Positions 44,032 through 54,711 are shown, numbered from the stretch's first letter. The stretch is 64,000 nucleotides of DNA from Burkholderia seminalis DSM 23518 (GCF_902832885.1 NZ_CADFDK010000012.1:150259-214258), one strand, 5' to 3'. Notes: generated from the letters alone by a model not told the origin. Translations and numbers: made by a program.

Positions 44032-45795
44032 ATGGATTCGCAGGCCAACTCGCTGATCAACCCCGACGCCCGCGCGGGCCTCGCCAGCCCGGCGCCCGGC
44101 GCCGCCGCGGCCGCCGCGCTGCCGGGCGCGGGTGTCGCCGGCGCTGACTTCGGGCTGGGCGGCTTCGCGGAACGCATTCCCGGCATCTCGCGGATGAAGG
44201 GCAACCCGAAGCTGCCGTTCCTGATCGCCGTCGCGTTCGCGATCGCCGCGATCACCGCGCTCGTGCTGTGGAGCCGCGCGCCCGACTACCGCGTGCTGTA
44301 CAGCAACCTGTCGGACCGCGACGGCGGCGCGATCATTGCCGCGCTCCAGCAGGCAAACGTTCCCTACAAGTTCGCCGACGCCGGCGGCGCGATCCTCGTG
44401 CCGTCGAACCAGGTGCACGAAACGCGCCTGAAGCTCGCCGCGATGGGCCTGCCGAAGGGCGGCTCGGTCGGCTTCGAGCTGATGGACAACCAGAAATTCG
44501 GCATCAGCCAGTTCGCCGAGCAGATCAATTACCAGCGCGCGCTCGAAGGCGAGCTGCAGCGCACCATCGAATCGATCAACGCCGTGCGCAGCGCGCGCGT
44601 GCATCTCGCGATCCCGAAGCCGTCGGTCTTCGTGCGCGACAAGGAAGCGCCGAGCGCGTCCGTGTTCGTCGACCTCTACCCGGGCCGCGTGCTCGACGAG
44701 GGACAGGTCCAGGCGATCACGCGGATGGTGTCGTCCGGCGTGCCCGACATGCCCGCGAAGAACGTGACGATCGTCGACCAGGACGGCAACCTGCTGACCC
44801 AGACCGCGTCCGCCTCCGGCCTCGACGCGAGCCAGCTCAAGTACGTGCAGCAGGTCGAGCGCAACACGCAGAAGCGCATCGACGCGATCCTCGCGCCGAT
44901 CTTCGGCGCCGGCAACGCGCGCTCGCAGGTCAGCGCGGACCTCGATTTCTCGAAGGTCGAGCAGACGTCCGAAAGCTACGGCCCGAACGGCAATCCGCAG
45001 CAATCGGCGATCCGCAGCCAGCAGACCAGCAGCTCGACCGAACTCGCGCAGGGCGGCGCCTCCGGCGTGCCGGGCGCGCTGTCGAACACGCCGCCGCAGC
45101 CGGCGTCCGCGCCGGTGGTCGCCGGCAACGGCCAGAACGCGCCGCAGACGACGCCGGTCAGCGACCGCAAGGACCAGACGACCAACTACGAACTCGACAA
45201 GACGATCCGTCACCTCGAACAGCCGATGGGCAGCGTGAAGCGGCTGTCGGTCGCGGTCGTCGTCAACTACCAGCCGGTCGCCGACGCGAAGGGCCACGTG
45301 ACGATGCAGCCGCTGCCGCCCGCGAAGCTCGCGCAGGTCGAGCAGCTCGTGAAGGACGCGATGGGCTACGACGAGAAGCGCGGCGACTCGGTGAACGTCG
45401 TGAACAGCGCGTTCTCGACCGCGAGCGACCCGTATGCCGACCTGCCGTGGTGGCGCCAGCCCGACATGATCGCGATGGCGAAGGAAGCCGCGAAGTGGCT
45501 CGGCATCGCGGCGGCCGCGGCGGCGCTCTACTTCATGTTCGTGCGCCCGGCGATGCGCCGCGCGTTCCCGCCGCCCGAGCCGGCCGCGCCGGCGCTCGCG
45601 GCGCCGGAGGATCCGGTCGCGCTCGACGGCCTGCCCGCGCCGGCCAAGACGGAGGAGCCCGACACGATGCTGCTCGGCTTCGAAACCGAGAAGAACCGCT
45701 ACGAACGCAACCTCGACTACGCGCGCACGATCGCCCGCCAGGATCCGAAGATCGTCGCCACCGTCGTGAAGAACTGGGTGTCCGATGAACGCTGA
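44032..45795 (+). CDS. fliF: Flagellar MS-ring protein FliF
   Basis: Forms the membrane ring on which the flagellum is built. The 587-residue product has a first membrane helix ([20 protein letters not shown]), the ring-building motifs ([52 protein letters not shown]), a Gln/Ser-rich middle loop, a second helix ([16 protein letters not shown]) and the C-terminal FliG-binding tail ([19 protein letters not shown]). The ATG at 44032 has GGAGA 10 nt upstream. It overlaps fliG by 11 nt. Confidence 0.96.
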   Translation: MDSQANSLINPDARAGLASPAPGAAAAAALPGAGVAGADFGLGGFAERIPGISRMKGNPKLPFLIAVAFAIAAITALVLWSRAPDYRVLYSNLSDRDGGAIIAALQQANVPYKFADAGGAILVPSNQVHETRLKLAAMGLPKGGSVGFELMDNQKFGISQFAEQINYQRALEGELQRTIESINAVRSARVHLAIPKPSVFVRDKEAPSASVFVDLYPGRVLDEGQVQAITRMVSSGVPDMPAKNVTIVDQDGNLLTQTASASGLDASQLKYVQQVERNTQKRIDAILAPIFGAGNARSQVSADLDFSKVEQTSESYGPNGNPQQSAIRSQQTSSSTELAQGGASGVPGALSNTPPQPASAPVVAGNGQNAPQTTPVSDRKDQTTNYELDKTIRHLEQPMGSVKRLSVAVVVNYQPVADAKGHVTMQPLPPAKLAQVEQLVKDAMGYDEKRGDSVNVVNSAFSTASDPYADLPWWRQPDMIAMAKEAAKWLGIAAAAAALYFMFVRPAMRRAFPPPEPAAPALAAPEDPVALDGLPAPAKTEEPDTMLLGFETEKNRYERNLDYARTIARQDPKIVATVVKNWVSDER

Positions 45796-46780
45796 AGGCT
45801 TGACCAAGAGCGCGCTGCTGCTGATGTCGATCGGCGAGGAAGAGGCCGCGCAGGTATTCAAGTTCCTCGCGCCGCGCGAGGTCCAGAAGATCGGCGCCGC
45901 GATGGCCGCGCTGAAGAACGTCACGCGCGAGCAGGTCGAGGACGTGCTGCAGGAGTTCGCGAAGGAAGCCGAGCAGCACACCGCGCTGTCGCTCGATTCG
46001 AGCGACTACATCCGCTCGGTGCTGACGAAGGCGCTCGGCGAGGACAAGGCCGGCGTGCTGATCGACCGCATCCTGCAGGGCAGCGACACGAGCGGCATCG
46101 AGGGCCTGAAGTGGATGGACTCGGGCGCCGTGGCCGAACTGATCAAGAACGAGCATCCGCAGATCATCGCGACGATCCTCGTGCACCTCGACCGCGACCA
46201 GGCATCGGAGATCGCATCGTGCTTCACCGAGCGGCTGCGTAACGACGTGCTGCTGCGGATCGCGACGCTCGACGGCATCCAGCCGGCCGCGCTGCGCGAA
46301 CTCGACGACGTGCTGACGGGCCTGCTGTCCGGCAGCGACAACCTGAAGCGCAGCCCGATGGGCGGCATCCGCACCGCGGCCGAGATCCTGAACTTCATGA
46401 CGAGCGTGCACGAGGAAGGCGTGCTCGAAAGCGTGCGCCAGTACGACGCCGATCTCGCGCAGAAGATCGTCGACCAGATGTTCGTATTCGAGAACCTGCT
46501 CGACCTCGAGGATCGCGCGATCCAGATGGTGCTCAAGGAAGTCGAGTCGGAAACGCTGATCATCGCGCTGAAGGGCGCGCCGCCCGCCCTGCGCCAGAAG
46601 TTCCTCGCGAACATGTCGCAGCGCGCGGCCGAACTGCTCGCCGAGGATCTCGACGCGCGCGGCCCGGTGCGCGTGTCCGAAGTGGAGACGCAGCAGCGCC
46701 GCATCCTGCAGATCGTGCGCAATCTCGCCGAGAGCGGCCAGATCGTGATCGGCGGCAAGGCGGAAGACGCGTATGTCTGA
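45785..46780 (+). CDS. fliG: Flagellar motor switch protein FliG
   Basis: Rotor protein that contacts MotA and FliM. The 331-residue product has the N-terminal MS-ring domain (LTKSALLLMSIGEEEAAQVFKFLAP), the EHPQ motif (KNEHPQIIATILVHLDRDQA) and the C-terminal torque helix (IQMVLKEVESETLIIALKGAPPALRQKFLANMSQRAAELLAEDL). It overlaps fliF by 11 nt and fliH by 8 nt. Confidence 0.97.
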   Translation: MNAEGLTKSALLLMSIGEEEAAQVFKFLAPREVQKIGAAMAALKNVTREQVEDVLQEFAKEAEQHTALSLDSSDYIRSVLTKALGEDKAGVLIDRILQGSDTSGIEGLKWMDSGAVAELIKNEHPQIIATILVHLDRDQASEIASCFTERLRNDVLLRIATLDGIQPAALRELDDVLTGLLSGSDNLKRSPMGGIRTAAEILNFMTSVHEEGVLESVRQYDADLAQKIVDQMFVFENLLDLEDRAIQMVLKEVESETLIIALKGAPPALRQKFLANMSQRAAELLAEDLDARGPVRVSEVETQQRRILQIVRNLAESGQIVIGGKAEDAYV

Positions 46781-47456
46781 TTCGGCGAGCGATCGCGTGG
46801 GCACCCTCACCGCGTACCAGCGGTGGGAGATGGCGTCGTTCGACCCGCCGCCGCCCCCGCCGCCGCCCGACGACGCGGCGGCCGCTGCCGCCGCGCTCGC
46901 CAAGGACCTGCAGCGCGTGCGCGACGCCGCGCACGCCGAAGGCCATGCCGCCGGCCACGTCGAAGGCCAGGCGCTCGGCTATCAGGCCGGTTTCGAGCAG
47001 GGCCGCGAACAGGGTTTCGAGGCCGGCCAGGCCGACGCGCGCGAACAGGCCGCGCAGCTGGCGGCGCTTGCCGCATCGTTCCGCGAGGCCGTGTCGAACA
47101 TCGAGCACGATCTCGCGTCCGACATCGCGCAGCTCGCGCTCGACATCGCGCAGCAGGTCGTGCGCCAGCACGTGAAGCATGACCCGGCCGCGCTGGTCGC
47201 GGCCGTGCGCGACGTGCTCGCGGCCGAACCCGCGCTGTCCGGCGCGCCACATCTCGCGGTGAATCCGGCCGACCTGCCCGTCGTCGAAGCCTATCTGCAG
47301 GACGATCTCGATACGCTCGGCTGGACCGTGCGCACCGACGCGTCGATCGAGCGCGGCGGCTGCCGCGCGCACGCCGCGACCGGCGAGGTCGACGCGACGC
47401 TGCCCACCCGCTGGCAGCGCGTCGCCGCCGCGATCGGCAAGGTGAGCACGTGGTAA
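46773..47456 (+). CDS. fliH: Flagellar export ATPase regulator FliH
   Basis: Binds FliI and tethers it to the C-ring and export gate. The 227-residue product has an N-terminal segment with eight consecutive prolines (residues 25-32), then a run of glycines spaced every four residues ([20 protein letters not shown] and on), the FliH GxxxG helix, and a C-terminal FliI-binding part ending in the [22 protein letters not shown] segment. It overlaps fliG and fliI. Confidence 0.94.
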   Translation: MSDSASDRVGTLTAYQRWEMASFDPPPPPPPPDDAAAAAAALAKDLQRVRDAAHAEGHAAGHVEGQALGYQAGFEQGREQGFEAGQADAREQAAQLAALAASFREAVSNIEHDLASDIAQLALDIAQQVVRQHVKHDPAALVAAVRDVLAAEPALSGAPHLAVNPADLPVVEAYLQDDLDTLGWTVRTDASIERGGCRAHAATGEVDATLPTRWQRVAAAIGKVSTW

Positions 47457-48994
47457 CGCGGCCGCCCGAGGCGCTCGCGCACGACGGCATGACGCCGCTC
47501 GAGCGCGAGCTCGCGCTCGCGTCGTTCGGGCCGGCCGCCGCGCACGATACCGCTCACTCCGCCGCGCCGCACGCGGGCGCCGACACCGCTGCCGCCGCCC
47601 CGCGCGCGCCGCACAATCCGCATCTCGCGCACTGGCGCACGCACCTGAACGGGCTCGCCGCGCGCAGCCACCGCGCGCTGCCGCTGCGGCCCTGCGGGCG
47701 CCTCACGCGCGCGGCCGGCCTCGTGCTCGAGGCGATCGGGCTGCGCCTGTCGGTCGGCGCCGAATGCACGATCGAACTGCCGCCCGGCAGCACGCTGCCG
47801 CATGCGGAAGCCGAAGTCGTCGGCTTCGCCGGCGACCGCCTGTTCCTGATGCCGACCACCGACGTCGCCGGCGTCCTGCCCGGCGCGCGCGTGTGGCCGC
47901 GGGAGGCCGCGCCCGTTGCCGACCCGCTCGCGGGCGCGAAGCGGCTGCCGGTCGGCTGGGAGATGCTCGGGCGCGTCGTCGACGCGTCGGGCCGCCCGCT
48001 CGACGGCCTCGGCCCGCTCACCGCGAAAGTCGATGCGCCGCTGTCGGCGCCGTCGATCAACCCGCTCGATCGGGAGCCGATCCACCACGTGCTCGACGTC
48101 GGCGTGCGCGCAATCAACGCGCTGCTCACCGTCGGCCGCGGCCAGCGGATGGGCCTGTTCGCGGGCTCGGGCGTCGGCAAGTCGGTACTGCTCGGCACGA
48201 TGGCGCGCTACACGAGCGCCGAAGTGATCGTGATCGGGCTGATCGGCGAACGCGGCCGCGAAGTGAAGGAATTCATCGAACAGATCCTCGGCGAGGACGG
48301 GCTCGCGCGCTCGGTCGTCGTCGCCGCGCCGGCCGACGTGTCGCCGCTGCTGCGGATGCAGGGCGCCGCGTACGCGACCTCGCTCGCCGAGTATTTCCGC
48401 GACCAGGGCAAGCACGTGCTGCTGCTGATGGATTCGCTGACGCGCTACGCGATGGCGCAGCGCGAGATCGCGCTGGCGATCGGCGAGCCGCCCGCGACCA
48501 AGGGTTATCCGCCGTCGGTGTTCGCGAAGCTGCCCGCGCTCGTCGAGCGCACCGGCAACGGGCCCGAGGGCGGCGGCTCGATCACCGCGTTCTACACGGT
48601 GCTGACCGAAGGCGACGACCAGCAGGATCCGATCGCCGATTCGGCGCGCGCGATCCTCGACGGCCACATCGTGCTGTCGCGCGCGCTCGCCGAGGCCGGC
48701 CACTATCCCGCGATCGACATCGAGGCGTCGATCAGCCGCGCGATGACGGCGCTGATCGACGAAGGCCATCTCGATCATGTACGGCAGTTCAAGCAGATGC
48801 TGTCGCGCTATCAGCGCAATCGCGACCTGATCGCGGTCGGCGCCTACGCACCCGGCCGCGACGCGCAGCTCGACCGCGCGATCGCGCTCTATCCGCGCAT
48901 CGAGGCATTCCTGCAGCAGGGCTTTCGCGAATGCGCGCCGTTCGCACCGAGCCTCGCCGCGCTCGATGCGCTGTTCGACGCTTACGGAGGCTGA
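47450..48994 (+). CDS. fliI: Flagellum-specific ATP synthase FliI
   Basis: Hexameric ATPase of the flagellar export apparatus. The GTG start at 47450 overlaps the fliH stop and gives 514 residues, about 55-60 more than the usual length because of an Ala/His/Pro-rich N-terminal region (about 1-60). The core has Walker [28 protein letters not shown], Walker [14 protein letters not shown] and the type III ATPase block [24 protein letters not shown]. An internal ATG at codon 14 is a possible shorter start. Confidence 0.95.
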   Translation: MVTRPPEALAHDGMTPLERELALASFGPAAAHDTAHSAAPHAGADTAAAAPRAPHNPHLAHWRTHLNGLAARSHRALPLRPCGRLTRAAGLVLEAIGLRLSVGAECTIELPPGSTLPHAEAEVVGFAGDRLFLMPTTDVAGVLPGARVWPREAAPVADPLAGAKRLPVGWEMLGRVVDASGRPLDGLGPLTAKVDAPLSAPSINPLDREPIHHVLDVGVRAINALLTVGRGQRMGLFAGSGVGKSVLLGTMARYTSAEVIVIGLIGERGREVKEFIEQILGEDGLARSVVVAAPADVSPLLRMQGAAYATSLAEYFRDQGKHVLLLMDSLTRYAMAQREIALAIGEPPATKGYPPSVFAKLPALVERTGNGPEGGGSITAFYTVLTEGDDQQDPIADSARAILDGHIVLSRALAEAGHYPAIDIEASISRAMTALIDEGHLDHVRQFKQMLSRYQRNRDLIAVGAYAPGRDAQLDRAIALYPRIEAFLQQGFRECAPFAPSLAALDALFDAYGG

Positions 48995-48999
48995 TCCCG

Positions 49000-49458
49000 A
49001 TGGCTCACGGCTTTCCCCTTCAACTGCTGCTCGACCGTGCGCAGGACGACCTCGACTCGGCCGCGAAGCAGCTCGGCACCGCGCAGCGCGACCGCACCGC
49101 GGCCGCCGAACAGCTCGACGCGCTGCTGCGCTACCGCGACGAATATCACGCACGCTTCGCGCAGTCCGCGCAACACGGGATGCCGGCCGGCAACTGGCGC
49201 AATTTCCAGGCGTTCATCGACACGCTCGACGCGGCGATCGCGCAGCAGCGCAACGTGCTGGCCGCCGCCGAAGTCCGCATCGACGAAGCGCGCCCGAACT
49301 GGCAGCAAAAGAAACGCACCGTCGGCTCGTATGAAATCCTGCAGGCGCGCGGCGTCGCGCAGGCAGCGACGCGCGAGGCCCGGCGCGAACAGCGCGACGC
49401 CGACGAACACGCCGCGAAGATCCTGCGCATGCGGGCCGACGCGGCCCGCTCGTCGTAA
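49000..49458 (+). CDS. fliJ: Flagellar export protein FliJ
   Basis: A 152-residue coiled-coil protein that sits in the centre of the FliI hexamer and helps energise export. It is almost entirely helical and charged (LQLLLDRAQDDLDSAAKQLGTAQRDRTAAAEQLDALLRYRDEYHARF, ATREARREQRDADEHAAKILRM). GGAGG is the ribosome site; the start is 5 nt after the fliI stop. Confidence 0.93.
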   Translation: MAHGFPLQLLLDRAQDDLDSAAKQLGTAQRDRTAAAEQLDALLRYRDEYHARFAQSAQHGMPAGNWRNFQAFIDTLDAAIAQQRNVLAAAEVRIDEARPNWQQKKRTVGSYEILQARGVAQAATREARREQRDADEHAAKILRMRADAARSS

Positions 49459-49489
49459 CCGACCACCGCATTCGAACGAGAGAACCGAC

Positions 49490-50860
49490 ATGCCTCCCCT
49501 GCCCCTGCTCGGCGCGCTGCTCGATACCGCCGGCGCCGCACTCAAGGCCGCCCGCGGCGCGGGTTCGTCCGCCGCCGGCAACGATGCATCGGCGACCGCG
49601 ACCGCCGTGCCGTTCGCGCAGACGCTGAAGCAAAGCGTCGTCACGCGTCGCGACGCGTCGAGTACCGCCGCGCCCGATGCGTCGACGACGCAGGCCGCGT
49701 CGAAGCCGGCCGCCGGCACGAAGCCGTCGGGCACGGACGACGACGACAAGTCGACCGACGCCGCGAACGCGACGACCAGTCCGGACGCCGCCGCGCTCGC
49801 GGCCGCCGCGGCCGTGCAGGCGCAACTGCAGGCGCGCACGGACAACGCGACGACGCCGGCCGATGCGGCTGGCACCGCCGCCGCTGCCGCTGTCGCCGAC
49901 ACGACGCAAAAAACGGCCGTGTCCGGCCAGCCCGACGCCACGGCGACGCTGGCCGATCATGCAACCCGGGATACGGCTGCCCTGCCGCTCGAACCGGCGT
50001 CGAGCCGCGACGCGCTGCAAGCCGCGCTCGCCAAGCTGACGGGCGGTGCGGGCGCGATCGCGCTGCCGGCAACCGGCACGTCCGCAGCGGCAACGACCTC
50101 GGCGCCGGCGGCTACCGCGTCGAGCGCCGCCGCGCCGCTGACGCCGAAGGTGCCGACGTTCGACCGTACGCTCGCCGATGCGAAAGGCGCGCTCGCCACC
50201 CAGCAGGCGCCGGCCCAGGCCACGCCGCAGGCGCTGCAGGCCGACGCGAACGCGCAGTCCGGCGCGCAGCATGCCCTCGCGGCCGCCGGCGACGCGACCG
50301 ATCCGGCCGCCAGCGCGACGCTCGCGGCCGGCGCAACGGCCGCGGCCGCCGCGCAGGCGAACCTGCAGCTGTCGCCGGCCGCCGGTGCGATCGCCTCCGC
50401 CAACGCGCACGTGCTCGCGCCGCACGTCGGCAGCGCCGACTGGACGGACGCCCTGAGCCAGAAGGTCGTGTTCCTGTCGAATGCGCACCAGCAGAGCGCC
50501 GAGCTGACGCTCAACCCGCCCGATCTCGGGCCGCTGCAGGTCGTGCTGCGCGTCGCGGACAACCATGCGCACGCGCTGTTCGTGTCGCAGCACGCACAGG
50601 TGCGCGAAGCCGTCGAAGCCGCGCTGCCGAAGCTGCGCGAGGCGATGGAAGCGGGCGGGCTCGGGCTCGGCAGCACGACCGTCAGCGACGGCGGCTTCGC
50701 TTCCCCGCAGCAGAACCCGCAACAGACCTTCTCCGGCGGCCAGTCGTCGCGGCGCGGAAACGGCGAACCGTCAGCCGTCGATGCACCGGCCGACGTTGCG
50801 CAATCCGCACCGGCCGCCGCGAGCGTGAGCCGCGCCGGCCTCGTCGATACGTTTGCCTGA
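49490..50860 (+). CDS. fliK: Flagellar hook-length control protein FliK
   Basis: Ruler that measures the hook and triggers the switch from hook to filament export. The 456-residue product is Ala/Thr/Gln-rich for the first 330 residues. The C-terminal Flg_hook domain (WTDALSQKVVFLSNAHQQSAELTLNPPDLGPLQVVLRVADNHAHALFVSQHAQVREAVEAALPKLREAME) is the canonical FliK switch, clearer than in the second fliK-like gene. It is the last gene of the fliFGHIJK run, 31 nt behind fliJ. Confidence 0.94.
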   Translation: MPPLPLLGALLDTAGAALKAARGAGSSAAGNDASATATAVPFAQTLKQSVVTRRDASSTAAPDASTTQAASKPAAGTKPSGTDDDDKSTDAANATTSPDAAALAAAAAVQAQLQARTDNATTPADAAGTAAAAAVADTTQKTAVSGQPDATATLADHATRDTAALPLEPASSRDALQAALAKLTGGAGAIALPATGTSAAATTSAPAATASSAAAPLTPKVPTFDRTLADAKGALATQQAPAQATPQALQADANAQSGAQHALAAAGDATDPAASATLAAGATAAAAAQANLQLSPAAGAIASANAHVLAPHVGSADWTDALSQKVVFLSNAHQQSAELTLNPPDLGPLQVVLRVADNHAHALFVSQHAQVREAVEAALPKLREAMEAGGLGLGSTTVSDGGFASPQQNPQQTFSGGQSSRRGNGEPSAVDAPADVAQSAPAAASVSRAGLVDTFA

Positions 50861-50902
50861 GCATGGCCGCTGCCGTGCGCGCGCCGCGCTCAGCGGCCGT
50901 GC
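50861..50902. terminator. Hairpin between convergent fliK and GMC oxidoreductase genes
   Basis: Arms at 50861-50872 and 50891-50902 pair over 12 positions (one G-U) with an 18-nt loop. The right arm includes the last codons of the GMC gene. Confidence 0.35.
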
Positions 50903-52530
50903 ACCGCGGCAGCCGCCTCGCCGCGCGGTACCCCGCCCTTGCGCGCCGCGACGATGAAGTCCGCCGCGCGCTCGCCGATCATCACCGACGGCGCATTCGT
51001 GTTCCCGCCGACCAGTGTCGGCATCACCGACGCATCGACCACCCGCAGCCCTTCGACGCCGCGCACGCGCAACTGCGGATCGACGACCGCACGCGCATCC
51101 GAGCCCATCCGGCACGTGCCGACCGGGTGGTAGATCGTGTCGGCATGCGCGACGATCGTCGCGCGCAGCTCGGCCTCGCTCTGGTCCGCCCGCGTGTACA
51201 GCTCGCGCCCGCCCTGCGACGCGAGCGGCGCCTGCGACAGGATGCGGCGCATCGCCTGCGTGCCGCGCACGAGCAGGTCGAGATCGCGTGAATCGCTGAA
51301 GAAGCGCGGATCGATCAGCGGCGCGTCGCGCGCATCGCCGCTCGCGAGCGCGACCGTGCCGCGGCTGAACGGCCGCAGCGCGCACACGTGCAGCGAATAG
51401 CCGAACCCCCAGTGCATCTTGCGGTTGTGGTCGTCGACGAGCGCCGTGCAGAAATGCAGCTGCAGGTCGGGACGCTCGAGCGACGGATCGCTCTTGATGA
51501 AACCGCCGGCCTCCGCGACGTTGCTCGTCATCATTCCCGTGCGGCTCGAGAAATAGCGCGCGAGCGCGGGCGTCATCTTCGCGATCCCGCGCACGCACAC
51601 GCCGACCAGCTCCGACGAATTCACGCGCGTGTTGATGATGAAGTCGATGTGGTCGATCAGGTTCGTGCCGACGTCCGGCGCATCCTGCACGACCGCGATC
51701 CCGTGCCGGCGCAGTTGCTCGGCCGGGCCGATCCCCGAACACATCAGCAGCTGCGGCGAATTGAACGCGCCGGCCGACAGGATCACCTCCGCGCGCGCGC
51801 CGAGCGTCTCGACGCGGCCATTGCGCGATACCGCGACACCGACCGCGCGCTTGCCGTCGAAGCCGACGCGCAGCACCGTCGCATCGGTGATCACGTGCAG
51901 GTTCGGCCGGTTGCGGCCGTAGATGTACGCGCGCGCCACGCTGCAGCGCGAGCCGTCGCGGTGCGTGACCTGGTAGAAGCCGACGCCTTCCTGCGTCGCG
52001 CCGTTGAAGTCGTCGTTCAGCGGATAGCCGGCCGCGTGCGCGGCCTGGATGAATCGTTCGGAGAACGGATTGCGAAAGCGCAGATCCGACACCGTCAGCG
52101 GGCCGTCCGCGCCGTGCCATGCATCGGCGCCGCGTTCGTTGCCTTCCGCGCGGCGGAAATACGGCAGCACGTCCTGCCAGCCCCAGCCCGTCGCACCGAG
52201 CTGCGCCCACTCGTCGTAGTCGCCCGGATGGCCGCGCGTGTAGATCATCGCGTTGATCGCGCTCGAGCCGCCCATCCCGCGCCCGCGCGGCTGGTAGCCG
52301 CGCCGCCCGCCGAGGCCCGGCTGCGGCACCGTCTCGTAGCCGTAGTTCGTGCCGAGCTTGAACGGCACCAGCGCCGCGATGCCGACCGGCATGTTGACGA
52401 GCAGGTTGCGCTCCGTATGCGAGCCGGCCTCGATCAGCGCGATCGTCGCATCGGGGCAGGCATCGGCGAGACGGCCGGCCAGGCTCGACCCGCCCGAACC
52501 GCCGCCGACGATGATGTAGTCGTATTGCAT
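50890..52530 (-). CDS. GMC-family oxidoreductase (choline/alcohol dehydrogenase-like)
   Basis: FAD alcohol oxidoreductase of 546 residues. The ADP-binding motif YDYIIVGGGSGGSSLAGRLA is N-terminal; GRGMGGSSAINAMIYTRGHPGDYDEW is GMC signature 1 and GAFNSPQLLMCSGIGP signature 2. The catalytic His is in DTIYHPVGTCRMG and the Asn in GGNTNAPSVMIGERAADFI. The start at 52530 has GGAG upstream. It is divergent from an aldehyde dehydrogenase, suggesting an alcohol to aldehyde to acid route; the actual alcohol is unknown. Confidence 0.9.
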   Translation of the reverse strand: MQYDYIIVGGGSGGSSLAGRLADACPDATIALIEAGSHTERNLLVNMPVGIAALVPFKLGTNYGYETVPQPGLGGRRGYQPRGRGMGGSSAINAMIYTRGHPGDYDEWAQLGATGWGWQDVLPYFRRAEGNERGADAWHGADGPLTVSDLRFRNPFSERFIQAAHAAGYPLNDDFNGATQEGVGFYQVTHRDGSRCSVARAYIYGRNRPNLHVITDATVLRVGFDGKRAVGVAVSRNGRVETLGARAEVILSAGAFNSPQLLMCSGIGPAEQLRRHGIAVVQDAPDVGTNLIDHIDFIINTRVNSSELVGVCVRGIAKMTPALARYFSSRTGMMTSNVAEAGGFIKSDPSLERPDLQLHFCTALVDDHNRKMHWGFGYSLHVCALRPFSRGTVALASGDARDAPLIDPRFFSDSRDLDLLVRGTQAMRRILSQAPLASQGGRELYTRADQSEAELRATIVAHADTIYHPVGTCRMGSDARAVVDPQLRVRGVEGLRVVDASVMPTLVGGNTNAPSVMIGERAADFIVAARKGGVPRGEAAAAVHGR

Positions 52531-53252
52531 GTCACGTCTCCGTCGTGTCATGGAGGGCGCCCGGCACCGCCGCGCGACCGCGTCTCCTCTTGTAATGTTC
52601 GGGCATTGTAGGAACGGCCGTCGCATGCACGGCGCGCGGATTCAAGAGCGATTCCTCTAAACGCCCGCGTGAACTAAATTTAAGATGTATCGATTCGCTT
52701 CGCGCGATACGCCGGCCACGAGAAGCCGGTCCGTCGCGAAACGGGAGGGACGACGATGCAGCGCCGGATTCTGCAGGCCGTGTGCCGACCGGGTGGTCCG
52801 GATGTCACGCGCGCGGCCCGCATTTCATTTCAAACGGCCGCCCCCGCGGCGACGCTCGGCATCATGCGCGCGGTCGATCGAAATCGAACGGCACGGGTCG
52901 TCGCCGACCGTTTGGATAACGTATCGCCGCAGCCGCACGATGCATCGCGATACGGATCGGCAGACACGTCGCCCGGCGCTGCTTCGGTGCGCCGGCATGC
53001 GATCGCGCGGCAGCATCGCACGCCCGCTCGTCACCGCCTCGGGGCGCGCACGCGTGCCGTGCGACACGCGTGTCGACGGCGGACACCGTCGCGCGGATGC
53101 GACGCCCGCCGCGGGATGCAACCGGTTTTCGAGTACACGTCGCATCCGGCCCCGCGCCGCGCGACACGCATCACCCGATCCGCGCCGCCGCGCTCGCCGA
53201 GCGTGCGGCGTGACGGCCGGCCGGCCCGCCCGGTCCAACTGGAGGAGACGAC
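52531..53252. other. 722-nt divergent intergenic region
   Basis: Separates the GMC oxidoreductase and aldehyde dehydrogenase genes. An AT-rich patch at 52668-52692 is the best promoter area, but no clear -35/-10 pair was found. Open frames here (for example 52756-53256) are Arg-rich and lack family character. No terminator or repeat stands out. Confidence 0.5.
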
Positions 53253-54695
53253 ATGAAGAACGACCTGCCCGAACTGGCCCCGCAAGCACTGCCGTCGGTC
53301 GACGCGCTGACGGCGCTGCTGCGCGACCAGCGCGCGGCGTACCTGCGCGCACCGTATCCGGCATGGGAGACGCGCATGCAGCACCTGCGCGCGCTGCGCA
53401 CGATGCTGATCGACCATGCGGACGCACTCGCCGAGGCGATCAGCGCCGATTTCGGCCATCGCGCGAAGCAGGAAGTGCTGCTGTCGGAAATCTGGATGGC
53501 GAAGGAAGAGATCGACGACGCGCTGAAGCACGGCAAGCGCTGGATGAAGCCGATCCGCAAGCCGATGAACAAGTGGCTGCGGCCGGCGCGCGCGAAGGTG
53601 ATTCCGCAGCCGCTCGGCGTGGTCGGCATCGTCGTGCCGTGGAACTATCCGGTGCTGCTCGCGGCCGGGCCGCTGATCTGCGCGCTCGCGGCCGGCAACC
53701 GCGCAATCATCAAGATGTCGGAACTGACGCCGCGCACGTCGGCCCTGTTCGAGCAACTCATCGGCAAGACCTTCACGCGCGACCACGTCGCGGTCGTGAA
53801 CGGCGACGCGGAGGTCGGCGCCGCGTTCAGCGCGCTGCCGTTCGATCACCTGCTGTTTACCGGTTCGACGCATGTCGGCCGCCACGTGATGCGTGCGGCC
53901 GCCGACAACCTGACGCCCGTCACGCTCGAGCTCGGCGGCAAGTCGCCGGCCATCGTCGGCCCGAACGCGCGCTTCGACGCGGCCGTCGACGCGATCGTCG
54001 CCGGCAAGTCGCTGAATGCGGGCCAGACCTGCATCGCGCCCGACTACGTGCTGCTGCCGCGCGGGATGGAAGCCGCGTTCATCGAGCGCGCGCGGGCACG
54101 CTTCGCGAAGCTGTATCCGAACCTGGCGACGAACGGCGACTACACGACGATCGTGTCGCCGCGTCACTACGCGCGCCTGCAGCAACTCGCGAGCGACGCG
54201 CAGGCCGCCGGCGCGCAGTTGCATCCGCTGTCCGACGCACCCTCCGATCCCGCGTCGCGCCGCTTCGTGCCGTGCGCGGTCACGCAAGTGCCGGCCGCGT
54301 CGCAGTTGATGCAGGAGGAAATCTTCGGGCCGCTGCTGCCGCTCGTGCCGTACGAGCGGCTCGACGAGGCGATCGCGTACGTGAACGCCCGCCCGCGTCC
54401 GCTCGCGCTCTACCTGTTCGACGAGGATGGCGGCACGATCGACCGCGTGATGCGCGAAACGATCTCGGGCGGCGTGACGATCAACGAAGCGCTGATGCAC
54501 ATCGCGTGCGGCAGCTTGCCGTTCGGCGGTGTCGGCGCGAGCGGCATGGGCGCATACCACGGCTACGACGGTTTCGTGACGTTCTCGAAGATGAAGCCCG
54601 TGCTCACGCAGGCGCGCCTGAACACGCGCAACCTGCTTGCGCCGCCGTACGGCAAGCGCTTCGCCGCGCTGATCAAGCTGATGCTGAAGCTCTGA
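53253..54695 (+). CDS. Coniferyl-aldehyde-type aldehyde dehydrogenase
   Basis: NAD(P)-dependent oxidation of aldehydes to acids. The 480-residue product has the cofactor motif GVVGIVVPWNYPVLLAAGPL, FTGSTHVGRHVM, the catalytic Glu in VTLELGGKSPAIVG and the catalytic Cys in NAGQTCIAPDYVLLP, a variant typical of the coniferyl aldehyde dehydrogenase (CalB) group. GGAGGAGACGAC... as GGAGGAGAC stands just before the ATG. The substrate is inferred; the divergent GMC enzyme may supply it. Confidence 0.88.
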   Translation: MKNDLPELAPQALPSVDALTALLRDQRAAYLRAPYPAWETRMQHLRALRTMLIDHADALAEAISADFGHRAKQEVLLSEIWMAKEEIDDALKHGKRWMKPIRKPMNKWLRPARAKVIPQPLGVVGIVVPWNYPVLLAAGPLICALAAGNRAIIKMSELTPRTSALFEQLIGKTFTRDHVAVVNGDAEVGAAFSALPFDHLLFTGSTHVGRHVMRAAADNLTPVTLELGGKSPAIVGPNARFDAAVDAIVAGKSLNAGQTCIAPDYVLLPRGMEAAFIERARARFAKLYPNLATNGDYTTIVSPRHYARLQQLASDAQAAGAQLHPLSDAPSDPASRRFVPCAVTQVPAASQLMQEEIFGPLLPLVPYERLDEAIAYVNARPRPLALYLFDEDGGTIDRVMRETISGGVTINEALMHIACGSLPFGGVGASGMGAYHGYDGFVTFSKMKPVLTQARLNTRNLLAPPYGKRFAALIKLMLKL

Positions 54696-54711
54696 GGCAG
54701 CCGTATCGGAC

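Noticed and set aside
43972-45981. A 669-codon minus-strand frame opposite fliF
   Set aside because: Shadow of fliF with no recognisable domain and no ribosome site.
47291-49153. A 620-codon minus-strand frame opposite fliH, fliI and fliJ
   Set aside because: Shadow of the conserved ATPase operon; Arg/His-rich.
52756-53256. A 166-codon frame ending at the start of the aldehyde dehydrogenase
   Set aside because: Arg/Ala-rich, no family motif; more likely a leader region with chance openness.
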